A stretch of 64,000 nt of DNA from Nissolia schottii (taxonomy: Eukaryota > Streptophyta > Magnoliopsida > Fabales > Fabaceae), in contig QANU01014181.1 in NCBI GenBank assembly GCA_003254905.1, forward strand, positions 107,073 to 171,072. Direction: 5' to 3'. The position numbers and the translations under genes were made by a program. Positions 63,295-64,000 of the stretch are shown here, in pieces (position 1 is the first letter of the stretch; each line of letters opens with the position of its first letter). The notes under the pieces were generated by a model. That model made no database searches. It saw nothing but the letters and a program-made list of their open reading frames with translations, and was not told where the DNA came from.

Positions 63295-63400
63295 CATGCA
63301 TTCGTAAACAAACAATTCAAACAAGCAAATAAAGAAAAACAGAGACTGAAAAAACATTGCCATATATCATCTCCAATACTAACCCAAAAAAAAAAAAATC

Positions 63401-64000
63401 ATGCCAAATTTTGTTCACCAAATTCCCTCATTCTTGTTCTTCATCCTCTTTCCCTTGATCATCACCATCTTACTATTTTTCAAAAAATGGAACAACTCCA
63501 ACAAGATTAAAAAATCACCACCATCACCACCAAAACTCGATCCCAATACTGGGAAACCTCCACCAACTTGGGAACTTCCCTCACCGCACACTCCATTCCT
63601 TGTCTCAAACCTATGGTCCCGTGATGCTCCCACACTTTGGGAACGTTCCGGTGCTTGAAATCTCGTCTTCTGAGGCCGCACTTGAGGTCATGAAGACACG
63701 TGACCATGTCTTCTCCTCAAGGCCACATCGTACCATGTTCGATGCCCTCTTGTACGGCTCCACAGACGTGGCGGCCGCGCCGTACGGACACTATTGGAGA
63801 CAAGTAAGGAGTGTTTGTGTGCTGCACCTTTTAAGTGCCAAAAAGGTTCAATCTTTTTCTCTTTTGAGGGAAGAGGAAGTTGGAACAATGATGGATAAGA
63901 TTAAGAAGTGTTGTGAAAAAGTGGATCTGAGTGAGTTGTTTTCTGAAATTGCCAATGGCATAGTTTGTAGGGCTGCCCTAGGGAGGAGGTATGGTGATCA
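63401..64000 (+). CDS. Cytochrome P450, CYP71-like, 5' part with an apparent frame break
   Basis: The gene runs off the window. It opens with [10 protein letters not shown], an ER-anchor segment (about residues 11-27) and the basic/proline hinge [10 protein letters not shown]. After codon 46 the frame is lost. The next frame over carries on with typical CYP71 sequence: [61 protein letters not shown] (helix C, WRQ) and [14 protein letters not shown]. Usual P450s read PKLPILGN at the break. Here four extra bases, GATC (63539-63542), sit between CTC and CCA, exactly explaining the shift. Plants use CYP71s as ER-bound monooxygenases in specialised metabolism. The heme-binding Cys region is outside the window. 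Either this allele is a pseudogene or the four bases are a sequence error. The rest of the frame is open, which favours a very recent break or an error. Confidence 0.85.

Overview
This is nuclear DNA from a flowering plant, almost certainly a legume and most likely soybean or a close relative. That rests on intron-rich genes in an AT-rich background, plant-only families (R2R3-MYB, ATL RING-H2 ligases, CLE peptides, CYP71-type P450), and legume-like short repeats. The species call is inference. One unresolved base (n at 7317) marks it as a draft-type assembly.

Layout: (1) 1-4526, a repeat-rich flank and a LAF1/MYB18-like R2R3-MYB gene (-). (2) 9854-12512, a seven-exon gene for the 25 kDa subunit of pre-mRNA cleavage factor Im (-). 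(3) 14299-19395, a fifteen-exon SEND1/GEN2-type structure-specific nuclease (-). (4) 21720-23812, a membrane steroid-binding protein of the MAPR/cytochrome b5-like family (+). (5) 28991-32083, two intronless CLE-type signalling peptide genes in tandem (+). (6) 35395-40682, a six-exon two-domain methyl-CpG-binding protein, MBD13-like (+). (7) 44020-47768, CTF8 of the alternative clamp loader, with a 3.2 kb second intron (+). (8) 49546-54659, two intronless ATL6/ATL31-like RING-H2 ubiquitin ligases in tandem (-). (9) 57438-59659, protein phosphatase inhibitor 2 (+). (10) 63401 to the window end, the start of a CYP71-like P450 with an apparent 4-base insertion (+).

All exon chains were built by hand from splice-site phase and family homology. 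Reading phase closes in every multi-exon gene. The genes do not form an operon-like unit. Three (SEND1, CTF8, MBD13-like) concern DNA repair, replication or chromatin, and two small clusters (CLE pair, ATL pair) look like local duplications. Intergenic DNA is AT-rich and holds microsatellites, two tRNA-derived SINEs with target-site duplications, two copies of one MITE family with terminal inverted repeats, and several decayed repeats.

I see no bacterial-type system, CRISPR array or complete large transposon. The most interesting items are the CLE pair with off-consensus peptide motifs, the matched exon structure of the two MBDs plus a repeated C-terminal DPCI motif in the MBD13-like protein, a perfect E2F site before CTF8, the SINE pair, an array of decayed ACATATGCACAAACTTTT-like units, and the P450 frame break.
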